From positions 1 to 39,669 of the forward strand of contig SYLI01000094.1 of NCBI GenBank assembly GCA_005809105.1: a stretch of 39,669 bases of DNA, in the 5' to 3' direction. This document shows, in pieces, positions 17,601-25,012 of this stretch. The notes below the pieces were generated by a model. The model did no database searches. It was not told the origin of the DNA and worked only from the letters and a program-made list of their open reading frames with translations. The position numbers and the translations under genes are program-made. This DNA comes from Verrucomicrobiales bacterium (GTDB taxonomy: Bacteria > Verrucomicrobiota > Verrucomicrobiia > Limisphaerales > UBA1100). The stretch's first letter is position 1. The number at the start of each line of letters is the position of its first letter.

Positions 17601-17967
17601 TTTTCAGGCCTTGGGTGGTCTCTCGCTGCTGCTGGGCAGTGCCGGGCTGGGCGTGATGGTGCTGCGCAATGTGCTGGAGCGTCGCGGCGAACTGGCACTC
17701 ATGGAAGCCGTGGGATTTGGCAGGGGCGCGTTGCACTGGCTGGTCTGGGCCGAACACGGCGGATTGCTGGCGATGGGAACACTCGCAGGCGTGATGTCGG
17801 CCCTGCTGGCGGTGTGGCCGGCCTTGGATGCGCCAGGTCACGGGATGCAGCCTTCGGCGATTGCCCTCACGGTGGGCGCCATCCTCCTGAGCGGAATGGT
17901 CTGGATCGGGCTGGCGACCTCAATGGCTTTGCGCGGCGAGCTGCTGCCCTCGCTGCGCAGCGAATGA
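14638..17967 (+). CDS. Large FtsX/MacB-type ABC permease
   Basis: This is a 1109-residue membrane protein. A first membrane span lies near residues 20-40 (AGTVLGAAVAAAVLTG). A long extracytoplasmic domain runs to about residue 505. A group of spans follows at about 510-650, with further spans and a second extracytoplasmic region, and three C-terminal spans of FtsX type end the chain (LGGLSLLLGSAGLGVMVLRNVL onward). The layout is of the type VII/MacB-YbbP kind, which drives extraction or export of lipids, peptides or lipoproteins by mechanotransmission rather than by a channel. It is much longer than LolC/E (about 400 residues) and MacB (about 650). Coupled translation with the ATPase indicates one transporter. 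Cargo is unknown, though the product of the preceding biosynthetic genes is a reasonable guess. Confidence 0.85.
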   Translation: MTRWTLIARSLRFHARSHAGTVLGAAVAAAVLTGALAVGDCVRHTLRRQALERLGKIHAALIQHDRYFRAALATEMQETTAGAPLLVAALRLNATAQHPESKARASQVQLMGVTDDFWKCAPSGSPPVALAAEGALINPRLAAQLNLKLGDTFSMRIARPSILPRDAPLALAEDLTVRLRLRVAGILDPQSQLADFNLRPGATPPHNVFVSLDWLQKEAEMPGRANVLLAAAGDTGAATSAILAQANTSLRKHWQLADAELELRELPQHDVLELRTGRIFLDPPALEAARGAGNATQTVLTYLVNEIRSGNHTVPYSMVTALESSAPPLADFPNLGTQGVVLTQWLAEELGARKGDPLSLSYYVLGMNRQLEERNATFTVAGVVPTSAHGGDRELMPDFPGIAGVDEIRNWEPGIDVDLKKIRPQDEAYWKEHRGTPKAFLSWDAGKAHWANRYGAATAVRYELGPGRHQEIEAALRQRLDPAAIGLQFRDVRTFALDGRSANDFGVLFVSLSFFLITAALLLMGLLFAFGTEQRAPQWGTMLAIGFTGRQVGTLVLLEGAVLAVLGSGLGALAGLGYTHLLTRGLGTIWAGALGAGSIDYHVLPVTVVVGMCGGIVMALFTVWLTLRRLRQAQAATLLNAGMHLARPQPGASRSGALTAALCLCGALVLAWSMKGAAGQAKAGGFFGAGALLLASGIGACHAWLGGLASAGGTGFASLGAMGWRAGARRRGRSLACVSLLACGVFLVVAVGAFRVPPEQGMGTRTSGTGGFAFFGIADAAVLHDLNTSAGREKMAVNESKVPAGTLVPLRLREGDDASCLNLNQPREPRVLGVQPALLARRGAFTFAAEEAGGDRLHGWDLLSRRYADGAVPGVVDLSTGQWALHKRVGDTLDYPDERGGTFRIRIVGMLAHSMLQGDLLIAEDQFVQRFPSAAGYRVLLVDAAHADAAQAARKELEFALEDHGLELTAATDRLAAFSRVQNTYLDIFQALGGLSLLLGSAGLGVMVLRNVLERRGELALMEAVGFGRGALHWLVWAEHGGLLAMGTLAGVMSALLAVWPALDAPGHGMQPSAIALTVGAILLSGMVWIGLATSMALRGELLPSLRSE

Positions 17968-17984
17968 ACGAAATGGAGGACACC

Positions 17985-18638
17985 ATGAATCACGCAAGCA
18001 AACGCACCGTGCTGCTGGTGCTGGTGGTGGCAACCGCGCTGACGGCGGCGCCGAAGGCTCCCGATCCACAGCGGGTCTTTGCTGAGGACTTCAGCCGGGC
18101 TGAAGCGCTGCCTGATACGCTGCTCATTTTGAATGGCGAATTTGCCCTGCGCAGCGAGGGCGGCAACCGGTTCTTGGAATTGCCGGGGACGCCGCTGGAT
18201 CAGTACGGCATCATGTTTGGCCCGACGCGGCAGGCGGGAGATCGGGTGTCGGCTCGATTTTGGGGCACGCGTGCGGGCCGGCAACAACCCGCGTTTGGCG
18301 TCGGGCTCAACGGGGTCGGCGGCTACCGGCTGATGATCAGCGCGGCCAAGCGCAGGCTGGAGCTTCTCAAGGGCGATGTGGTCGTCGCTGGCGCCGATTG
18401 GATTTGGACCACGGGCCGGTGGGCGCATCTCTCGCTGCAAGTGCGTGCCATGGCCGCCGACAAGTGGCGTGTGGAAGGCAAGGCATGGATGGAAGGCGAA
18501 CGCGAGCCGGAGGGCTGGAATGTCGTTTGGAATGAGGATGCAATGCCTGCCCCCGGCCGCGCCAGCGTGTGGGCGCATCCTTATTCGGGCACGCCCATCC
18601 GGCTGGATGACCTGCGCGTGGTGCCGGCGGCACCCTAA
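17985..18638 (+). CDS. Exported protein of unknown function
   Basis: The protein has 217 residues. The start at ATG 17985 is chosen over 17964 and 17973 because a perfect GGAGGA (17975-17980) sits 4 bases upstream and the product begins with a signal peptide (TVLLVLVVATALTAAP). The mature protein is rich in beta-strand-like segments and Trp, such as GRWAHLSLQVRAM, which recalls concanavalin-like sandwich proteins of the DUF1080 type common in planctomycetes. I do not see catalytic residues. It follows the ABC permease by 17 bases and may be the last gene of the operon. It might be a periplasmic partner of the transporter, but that is a guess. Confidence 0.72.
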   Translation: MNHASKRTVLLVLVVATALTAAPKAPDPQRVFAEDFSRAEALPDTLLILNGEFALRSEGGNRFLELPGTPLDQYGIMFGPTRQAGDRVSARFWGTRAGRQQPAFGVGLNGVGGYRLMISAAKRRLELLKGDVVVAGADWIWTTGRWAHLSLQVRAMAADKWRVEGKAWMEGEREPEGWNVVWNEDAMPAPGRASVWAHPYSGTPIRLDDLRVVPAAP

Positions 18639-18652
18639 AGTCTGCTTTGCCG

Positions 18653-18681
18653 TTGACGCGGGCGGGCAATGCGATTGAATT
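18653..18681 (+). promoter_or_regulatory. Weak candidate promoter before the isomerase-like gene
   Basis: TTGACG (18653-18658) is followed after 17 bases by TGAATT (18676-18681). The -35 is good and the -10 is poor. The start codon at 18688 would make the transcript nearly leaderless. Confidence 0.25.
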
Positions 18682-18687
18682 TGGCCC

Positions 18688-19518
18688 ATGCAATGCCTCC
18701 GCTCTCGTCCGTGGTCACGTCTTTCGATCCTGTTGGGCGCTCTCTGCTTCGCCGTGGCGTTGCCCGCGGCCGACTACGCACCCACGGTGGGGCTGCAGAC
18801 GTGGACCTGCCGCAACATGAGCTTCGATCAGGCGGTGGCCTTCGCCGTCAAACACGGGCTCAAACAAATCCAGATGATGGGCGGCCACATGGATCCCAAC
18901 GCGCCGCGTGAGGAGACGCTGCGCAAGAAGGCCATCCTCGATCAACACGGGCTTACGGTATACACGTTTGGCGTCGCGGGCACCTCGCCGGACAAGGAGA
19001 AGAATCGCAAGCTCTTTGAGTTCGCCAAGCTGGTTGGGATCAAGCTCATCGTCGTGGAGCCGACCAACGACAAGGCGCTGTGGGATGGGCTCGAGGCGTT
19101 GGTGAAGGAGTACGACATCAAGCTGGCCATCCACAACCACGGCAAGGAATCGGTGTACGGCACGCCCGAAAAAGTGTGGAGCGTGCTGAAGGGACGCGAC
19201 CGGCGCATCGGCGTCTGCATGGACGTGGGCCACTTGGTGGGCGCAGGTTTTGACGCCGCCCAAGCGTTTCGCGGATACGAGGGGCGCGTCTACGACATCC
19301 ACCTCAAAGACAAGAAGACGGAGAAGGTTGACGGAAAAAGCGTGCTCTTGGACGTGAAAGTGGGAACGGGCGACGCCGACTACAAGGGGCTGTTCGCCGA
19401 GCTCAAGAAAGCGCGCTGGGGCGGCGTGCTCGCCATCGAGACGGACAACGGCACGTTTGCAAAGGACCCCACGGAATTTGTCACGGCGGCCATTGCGTTC
19501 GTGAAGCAGCAGCGCTAG
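18688..19518 (+). CDS. Secreted sugar phosphate isomerase/epimerase-like TIM barrel
   Basis: The protein has 276 residues. A signal peptide of about 27 residues (LLGALCFAVALPAAD) precedes a xylose-isomerase-like (AP endonuclease 2 family) TIM barrel. Candidate metal ligands are the Glu of VVEPTN, the Asp and His of CMDVGHL, the His of DIHLKDK and the Glu of AIETDN, in the order expected for this family. The length is normal for the fold. Such exported proteins are numerous in Planctomycetes and Verrucomicrobia and are thought to act on sugars or cyclitols, but the individual substrates are mostly unknown. It lies 49 bases after the preceding gene and converges on mqnA. Confidence 0.83.
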   Translation: MQCLRSRPWSRLSILLGALCFAVALPAADYAPTVGLQTWTCRNMSFDQAVAFAVKHGLKQIQMMGGHMDPNAPREETLRKKAILDQHGLTVYTFGVAGTSPDKEKNRKLFEFAKLVGIKLIVVEPTNDKALWDGLEALVKEYDIKLAIHNHGKESVYGTPEKVWSVLKGRDRRIGVCMDVGHLVGAGFDAAQAFRGYEGRVYDIHLKDKKTEKVDGKSVLLDVKVGTGDADYKGLFAELKKARWGGVLAIETDNGTFAKDPTEFVTAAIAFVKQQR

Positions 19519-19532
19519 CTCCGCAAGAGGCG

Positions 19533-20300
19533 TCAGCGCACGTACGCGGGGTCGTAGACGCGCCCCACTGCTGACTTGCGCAACAGTGCCGTGAACCGCG
19601 CAAGCCCCGACTTCTCTGGGTTTTCCAGCCCATAGTGCAAATTCGAGGTGAGGTACGTCCGGCGCGTCGACTCGTCGTAGCGTGGATACGAGGCGATGAT
19701 CTGCTGCAAATCCCCTAGCCCCCGGGCCCTGGCTTGGCGCAGCTTCTGGCGCAGAGCCGCGTCGTGCGCGCCCCGGCGCAGCGCCCACACCGCGTAGACA
19801 AAGGGCAGGCCGGTGAGCTCATGCCACGCCGCCCCCAGATCCCAGATGGTGTGGTCGTGGGGCGAGTCGAGAAAATCCAGCCCCGCATTGCCGATGAGCA
19901 GGACGAAGTCATGGTTTGCTGCAGTGCCCGGATCCTCAAGCGGCAGCAGTTGCGGTGCGAGTCCACGCTGGGAGAGCAGCACGCGCAAGAGGTTTACGCT
20001 TGTCAACGAGGCGGTGTCACAATAAATCGCCTTCGCCTCTTCGATCGGGCGGCGGTGCGCCAAGAACACACTGCGGACAGCACCATGCGAAGCCACGGCG
20101 ATGCCATCGAGGATGTCGTAGCCCTCCGTCAACAGCACGGCCGTGACACTCAAGAGCGCCGCATCCACCTCTCCTTCATGAAGCAGCTTGGCCAGCGCGG
20201 AGGGCGGAGCGAAGATCGTGTCGCCCTCGATGCCATGGGTGAGCGGAGCGGAATTGAGGAAGGGTACCGAGCCAATGCGCGGGCGCGCGGGGTTGTTCAT
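19533..20300 (-). CDS. mqnA: Chorismate dehydratase MqnA
   Basis: The 255-residue protein has the periplasmic-binding-like fold of MqnA, which removes water from chorismate to give 3-[(1-carboxyvinyl)oxy]benzoate, the first step of the futalosine route to menaquinone. The N-terminal IGSVPFLNSAPL motif and the S-V-T-A-V-L segment are typical of MqnA. The Asp/Thr-rich region around YCDTASLTSVNLLRVLL is also as expected. The start ATG at 20300 overlaps the mqnE stop (ATGA), so the longer upstream frame is rejected. The neighbouring mqnE, ubiA-like and ubiX genes confirm the pathway assignment. Confidence 0.9.
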   Translation of the reverse strand: MNNPARPRIGSVPFLNSAPLTHGIEGDTIFAPPSALAKLLHEGEVDAALLSVTAVLLTEGYDILDGIAVASHGAVRSVFLAHRRPIEEAKAIYCDTASLTSVNLLRVLLSQRGLAPQLLPLEDPGTAANHDFVLLIGNAGLDFLDSPHDHTIWDLGAAWHELTGLPFVYAVWALRRGAHDAALRQKLRQARARGLGDLQQIIASYPRYDESTRRTYLTSNLHYGLENPEKSGLARFTALLRKSAVGRVYDPAYVR

Positions 20301-21463
20301 GCGGTGGCGAGATTGTGGTCGAGCAGCGGCGACCGGCCGCCCGCATCTGGCAGGGACGGCGCGCCGGCTTCGCCCCACTCGCGCACGGGTTCATAAAACG
20401 TGTTTCGCTGCACGGCGGTTCTCCCCACTTCGCGGATGGCCTTCACCATGTCGGCCTCCGATTGACACTGCGGCGTGGGCGCGCCGGCCATGTGGAAGAT
20501 GTGCTCCTCAAGGATCGTGCCGTGCAGGTCATCGGCGCCAAAGCTCAAACCCACCTGCGCGAGCTTGAGCCCCATGCCCACCCAGTAGGCGGTGATGTGG
20601 TCGAAGTTGTCCAGATACAGACGGCTCACGGCGAGCGTGCGAAGCTGGTCAAATCCCGTGGGCGGATGATCCACGGGCACCTGGTTGTTCTCCGGCTGAT
20701 AGGGCAGGGGGACGAACCCCGTGAAGCCGTGCGTCTCATCCTGCAGGGCGCGCAGCTGGCGCAGGTGGTCAACGCGGTCGGCGGGCGTCTCGACATGGCC
20801 AAAGAGCATCGTGCAGGTGCTGCGTCCCCCCAGCCGGTGCCACGCGCGATGCACCGCCAGATACTCTTCGGCAGATTCCTTGCCGCGCGCAATCGCCTGA
20901 CGCACCTCCTTGTTAAAAATCTCCGCTCCGCCGCCCGTGAGCGAATCGAGCCCGGCGTCTTTAAGTTCGATGAGCGTTTGCTCGACGGATTTCCTTCCCT
21001 GCCAGGCGAGGTGCAGGATTTCGATGGCCGTGAAGCATTTCAATTGCAGCCGGGCGTCAAGTGCCTTGAGCGCGCGCAGCATCTCCACGTAGTAGCCAAA
21101 CGGCAGCGTGGGGTGCAGCCCGCCCACGATGTGCAGCTCCGTGATGCCCAGCGCCAGCGCCTCGCGCGCTTTGGCGACCATCTGCTCCACGGACAGCTCG
21201 AAGCCATCGGCGTCGCGCTTCTTGCGCGCAAAGGAACAGAACTGGCAGGAGAGGATGCAGTAGTTGGAATAGTTGATGTAGCGATTGAGGATGTAGCTGG
21301 CGCGGTTGCCCACCTTGCGCGCGCGGGCTTGGTCGGCCATCGCACCCACGGCATTGAGGTCCTTGGACTCGAAGAGGCGCAACGCGTCGGCTTCCGACAA
21401 TCGCTCGCCCGCCGCCACCTTCTCGCGCAGGCCATGCAGTGCAGTGTCTTCGCCTCGGCGCAT
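20297..21463 (-). CDS. mqnE: Aminofutalosine synthase MqnE (radical SAM)
   Basis: This is a 388-residue radical SAM enzyme. The C-x3-C-x2-C cluster is at C69, C73 and C76 (YCILSCQFC). GGLHPTLPFGYYVEML is characteristic of the MqnE/MqnC/CofH group. MqnE joins the MqnA product to SAM-derived adenosine to form aminofutalosine, acting in the cytoplasm. The assignment as MqnE rather than MqnC rests on the close coupling to mqnA and on overall resemblance. It begins one base after the ubiA-like stop and its own stop overlaps mqnA, so the three genes form a compact operon. Confidence 0.88.
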   Translation of the reverse strand: MRRGEDTALHGLREKVAAGERLSEADALRLFESKDLNAVGAMADQARARKVGNRASYILNRYINYSNYCILSCQFCSFARKKRDADGFELSVEQMVAKAREALALGITELHIVGGLHPTLPFGYYVEMLRALKALDARLQLKCFTAIEILHLAWQGRKSVEQTLIELKDAGLDSLTGGGAEIFNKEVRQAIARGKESAEEYLAVHRAWHRLGGRSTCTMLFGHVETPADRVDHLRQLRALQDETHGFTGFVPLPYQPENNQVPVDHPPTGFDQLRTLAVSRLYLDNFDHITAYWVGMGLKLAQVGLSFGADDLHGTILEEHIFHMAGAPTPQCQSEADMVKAIREVGRTAVQRNTFYEPVREWGEAGAPSLPDAGGRSPLLDHNLATA

Positions 21464-21464
21464 G

Positions 21465-22478
21465 TCAGAACGTCCGGTAGCTCCAGAACGTGTGGAAGGC
21501 CACCTCAGCCCACACCACGGCGATGAAAATCATGCTGATGGTGGCGTTGAGTCGGAAGAAGGATTTTTCTGCCCACTGCAGCCCGCGCCGCCGCACGATC
21601 CAATGTTCCAATCCAAGCAGAAGCAGGGTGATCAACATCCCGACCCAATACGGAAATCGAAAGCTGGCAATGAGGCCCAAAAAAACCAGGAGGCCAAACA
21701 TGGCGATGTGCGCGAGCAGCGCCGCCGCAAGCGCATTCTGCGGCCCCCACCGCACCACGAGTGAATGGAGCCCGTGCGTGCGGTCGAAGTCGTAGTCCTG
21801 AATGGCGTAGATCATGTCAAATCCCACCAGCCAGAGGAGGACGGCTGCGGCCATGACCGTGGGCAGCAGGGCGCCGCTGCCGACAGAGCCGAGCATCTCG
21901 GTGAACCAGCGCCATCCCGACGCGCTGCTGTTGATGGGCGCGAAATCAAACGAGCCTGTCACCGCGATCCACGCGCCCACCGGCGCCAGCGCCAGCGCCG
22001 CGCCGAGCACCAGGTGTGTAAAGTCGGTGAAGCGCTTGGTGAGCGAATAGCCGAGGATGATTCCGAGGGCCACGGGAGAAAGCCGGAAGCAGAGCGGGTT
22101 GATGAGCAGGCAGACCCCGACGAAGCCGGCCGAAGCGGCGACACAGAGCACGGAGGCGCTGAAGAGGCCGATGCGTCCCGCGGGCAGGTGCCGATCCCGC
22201 GTCCTTGGATTGGCCGCGTCAAACTTGCGGTCGGCGATGCGGTTAAACGCCATCGCGGCCGTGCGTGCCGTCGCCATGGCGGCAAGGATGAGCAGGAAAA
22301 GGCGCCATCCGGGCCAGCCGTGCTTCATCAGCGGCGGGGGATTAGACAGCAGGAAAGACTTTGAGCGCGCCGCCAGCAGCATCGACGCCAGCGCAAAGGG
22401 CAGCGCGAAGAGCGTGTGCGAGAACTTGACGAACTCCGCCCATGTGCACAGAAGGGCCCATATCCGGTTCCCGGTCAC
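21465..22478 (-). CDS. ubiA: UbiA-family prenyltransferase (MqnP-like)
   Basis: This is a membrane prenyltransferase of about 337 residues. The first Asp-rich motif, N-R-I-A-D-R-K-F-D, is near residues 79-87, and the second, QDYDFDRTHGLHS, is in the middle of the protein. Both bind the Mg-diphosphate of the prenyl donor. About eight to nine hydrophobic spans are visible. In futalosine-pathway genomes the UbiA homologue MqnP prenylates the dihydroxynaphthoate-type ring, and the setting between ubiX and mqnE supports that role. Start choice: the frame is open to a TTG at 22514. I prefer GTG 22478, which places the conserved FVKFSHTLFALPFAL segment at the usual distance from the N-terminus. Confidence 0.85.
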   Translation of the reverse strand: MTGNRIWALLCTWAEFVKFSHTLFALPFALASMLLAARSKSFLLSNPPPLMKHGWPGWRLFLLILAAMATARTAAMAFNRIADRKFDAANPRTRDRHLPAGRIGLFSASVLCVAASAGFVGVCLLINPLCFRLSPVALGIILGYSLTKRFTDFTHLVLGAALALAPVGAWIAVTGSFDFAPINSSASGWRWFTEMLGSVGSGALLPTVMAAAVLLWLVGFDMIYAIQDYDFDRTHGLHSLVVRWGPQNALAAALLAHIAMFGLLVFLGLIASFRFPYWVGMLITLLLLGLEHWIVRRRGLQWAEKSFFRLNATISMIFIAVVWAEVAFHTFWSYRTF

Positions 22479-22540
22479 GGGCCCGACATTGCTCAAGGCT
22501 TGGCCAAAACTCAAGCCCGCGCCCGGAATGAAGCGCGCCG

Positions 22541-23101
22541 TCAGTCTGCCGGTTCATCCGCCCAGCGCGGGCCGATGTCGTGCGTCAGTCCCAGATGGTC
22601 GAGCACGCGGGCCACCACCGTGTCCGCCAGTTCCTCCAGCGTGCGCGCGCCGGAGTAGAAATACGGGTTGGCCGGCAGGATGGTTGCGCCGGCCAGCAGC
22701 AGCAGCTCCATGTTTTTGACATGGACTAAATTGAGCGGCGTCTCGCGGGGCACGAGGATCAGCCGCCGCCGCTCCTTGAGGCAGACATCGGCCGCGCGCA
22801 GCAGCACGTCGGTGCTGAAACCGTGCGCGATGCGGCCCATCGTGCCCATCGTACAGGGAATCACCACCATCGCATCGGGCGCATGGGTGCCGCTGGCGAA
22901 GGGCGCGTTCATGCTCTTGATGGCGTGCTGGTGCGCTCCTTCGGGCACACGAAGGCCACCGGGCAATTCCCCGGCCAAAACCTGCTGCGCGTACGGGCTC
23001 ATCACCAGGTGCAACTCATGCTGGCGCGCGTCGATGCGGTCCAGGAGGCGCTGGGCGTAGATCGCCCCGCTGGCTCCGGTGATGGCCACGAGCAGTTTCA
23101 C
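22541..23101 (-). CDS. ubiX: UbiX-type flavin prenyltransferase
   Basis: The protein has 186 residues, the normal UbiX length. It begins with VKLLVAITGASGAIYAQRLL (FMN-binding loop) from a GTG start at 23101. The segment PCTMGTMGRIAHGFSTDVLLRAADV is the conserved UbiX core, and LVPRETPLN carries the phosphate-binding Arg. UbiX makes prenylated FMN, the cofactor of UbiD-type decarboxylases. In futalosine organisms UbiX and UbiD homologues are linked to the late decarboxylation step. No ubiD is present in the window. It is the first gene of the mqn operon on this strand. Confidence 0.9.
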   Translation of the reverse strand: MKLLVAITGASGAIYAQRLLDRIDARQHELHLVMSPYAQQVLAGELPGGLRVPEGAHQHAIKSMNAPFASGTHAPDAMVVIPCTMGTMGRIAHGFSTDVLLRAADVCLKERRRLILVPRETPLNLVHVKNMELLLLAGATILPANPYFYSGARTLEELADTVVARVLDHLGLTHDIGPRWADEPAD

Positions 23102-23250
23102 GAGGCAAGTGCGTTCATCGCCCCGGCAGAATAATCCACCGCCGTGATCGGCGACAAGGCGACAGGATGGAGAAATCGGCTCGACCTTTCCGTGCAAGAT
23201 GCGTACGGTTCGTTCCGGTCGTTCGCGACATGAAGGGGAGGTTAAGACCA

Positions 23251-24465
23251 ATGCTTTGGCGCACGGCTGGGCCCGTGCTGGCCGCGCTCCTGCTGGTCAG
23301 CTGCCAGACCTCGCCGGACAACCGGGCCCCCGTCGTCTTTCGCACGGCCGAACCCCCCGAGACACTGCCGCCCCCGGTGGTCGGAACCGGGCCAACCCGC
23401 CCCGTGGTACCCGGGCCGGTGGACAAGCCCGTGCCACCGGTGGTGCGTCCTTCGGTTCCCGAAGCTCCCACACCCGCCGCGCCACAATCACCCTCGCGCA
23501 CCATCGTGCCACCGACGCCGCTGGTTCCCGAGCGGCCCGCACCGGGATGGGAAATCGTGCAGACCAAGCTTCCTCCCGCTGCGTTCACGGCCAGGGTTGC
23601 CGGTGTGGAATGGATTTCATTGGAAGCCTGGGGCCGGCGCCGTGGCAACTGCCAGTTCGCGCGGCTCAAGAATCAGGGCGAGTTGATTCACCGGCTGGTG
23701 ATTTCCGGGCAGCGATTTGATCTGATGGCGGACAACCGGCTGGTGCACTGCCAGGGCGTCCAGGTCTGGCTGGGTTTTTCTCCGAAGCTGGTCAAGGGCC
23801 ACCTCTATCTGCATCCGCTGGACATGCACAAGCACATCGACCCGCTGGCGTCCGCCATGCAGCACTTGGGGCGCGTGGTGGTGATTGACCCGGGCCACGG
23901 CGCCGACAATCTGGGCACGCAGAGCATCGTCAACCGGAAATTCGAGAAGGAGTACACGCTGGACTGGGCGCTGAGGCTCAAGCCCCTGCTCGAGTCGCGC
24001 GGCTGGAAAGTGCACCTCACCCGCACCGCCGACAAGGGCGTGGCCAATGAAGACCGGGTGGAGTTTTCCGACCGCGTGCGCGCGACGCTCTTTGTCAGCC
24101 TGCATTTCAACTACGCCGCGCCCCACGTGAGCGGACTGGAGACCTACTGCATCGCCCCGGTGGGGATGCCCTCGCACCTCACGCGCGGGTTCAAGGATCC
24201 CGTGGAACGCGCCCTTCCCAACAACGTCCACGACACCACCAACCTCCAGCTGGCCTCGCGCGTCCACAGCCAGATGCTGGCCACCTGCGGGATGGACGAC
24301 CGGGGAGTGCGGCGGGTCCGGTTCATGTCGGTGCTCAAGGACCAAAAACGCCCCGCCATCCTGGTCGAGGGCGGCTATCTTTCCAACGCGGCGGAGGCCC
24401 GGCGGATCGACTCGCCGGAGTACCGGCAGAAGCTCGCGCAGGCCGTGGCGGAGGCGCTGCCGTAG
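23251..24465 (+). CDS. N-acetylmuramoyl-L-alanine amidase, lipoprotein
   Basis: The protein has 404 residues. A lipoprotein signal ends in L-V-S-C with lipidation at C18, followed by a Pro/Val-rich linker (about residues 25-115). A conserved but unassigned domain lies at about 115-205. The C-terminal Amidase_3 catalytic domain contains DPGHG with Zn-ligand H216, a Glu in the KFEKEYTL segment, the second His in FVSLHFNY and the terminal Glu in LVEGGYLSN. It should cleave the amide between muramic acid and L-Ala of peptidoglycan at the outer membrane or in the periplasm. The start ATG 23251 has GGGGAGG (23235-23241) at 9 bases, so the longer frame from 23167 is rejected. Confidence 0.88.
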   Translation: MLWRTAGPVLAALLLVSCQTSPDNRAPVVFRTAEPPETLPPPVVGTGPTRPVVPGPVDKPVPPVVRPSVPEAPTPAAPQSPSRTIVPPTPLVPERPAPGWEIVQTKLPPAAFTARVAGVEWISLEAWGRRRGNCQFARLKNQGELIHRLVISGQRFDLMADNRLVHCQGVQVWLGFSPKLVKGHLYLHPLDMHKHIDPLASAMQHLGRVVVIDPGHGADNLGTQSIVNRKFEKEYTLDWALRLKPLLESRGWKVHLTRTADKGVANEDRVEFSDRVRATLFVSLHFNYAAPHVSGLETYCIAPVGMPSHLTRGFKDPVERALPNNVHDTTNLQLASRVHSQMLATCGMDDRGVRRVRFMSVLKDQKRPAILVEGGYLSNAAEARRIDSPEYRQKLAQAVAEALP

Positions 24466-24478
24466 CGTGCGCTAAAAG

Positions 24479-25012
24479 CTACCAGCGGGCGGGGACGGTC
24501 CGGTGCTTTCCGGTGCGGTCGGCGTAAAGCACCTGCTGGTGGGACGCGCCGTACTCGTGGACCAGGCGGGTGATCTTGACGTCAAAACAGCAGTACTCGG
24601 CGATGTCCATCATTCGGCCCTGCTTGAACCATTCGAGCGCCTGAAGTCCTTCGGCGGTTTTTTCCACGCCCAGCGTCGCCTGCGCGATCGAGTCCAGCGA
24701 GAGCCGGTGGGTTAGGTGCTTTCCCAGTTCCACCATCATGTCCAGCGTCGGCAGCTGGCGCAGGTCCAGCGAGGTGTAGGCGTGGAGCACCTCGTAGTCA
24801 AAGCGCAGGATGTTGAACCCCACCACCAGGTCAGCGCGTTGCAATTCCTGCACCAGCCCGTCCACGTGGGGCTCACCGTAGATCGCATAGCCGCCGCGCG
24901 CCGTGCTGTACGTCACGCCCACGCTCATGCCCATGCGGGAGATGTGGCCCCAGCCGCCGACATCGTGGGCCGACCGCTGCGTTTCCAGGTCAAAATAGAC
25001 GATGTTCTTCAC
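24479..25012 (-). CDS. DEDD-type 3'-5' exonuclease-like protein
   Basis: The 177-residue protein has a ribonuclease H-like fold. Exo I is Y-F-D-L-E-T (D8, E10), Exo II is V-G-F-N-I-L-R-F-D, and Exo III is E-Y-C-C-F-D-V-K-I-T, which is of the DEDDy type with Tyr four residues before Asp. All four acidic residues are present, so it is probably catalytic on nucleic acid. It is related to the YprB_N/RNase_H_2 group of short exonucleases. It starts at GTG 25012, which overlaps the lipoamide dehydrogenase stop (GTGA). The functional link to that gene is not obvious. Confidence 0.8.
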   Translation of the reverse strand: MKNIVYFDLETQRSAHDVGGWGHISRMGMSVGVTYSTARGGYAIYGEPHVDGLVQELQRADLVVGFNILRFDYEVLHAYTSLDLRQLPTLDMMVELGKHLTHRLSLDSIAQATLGVEKTAEGLQALEWFKQGRMMDIAEYCCFDVKITRLVHEYGASHQQVLYADRTGKHRTVPARW

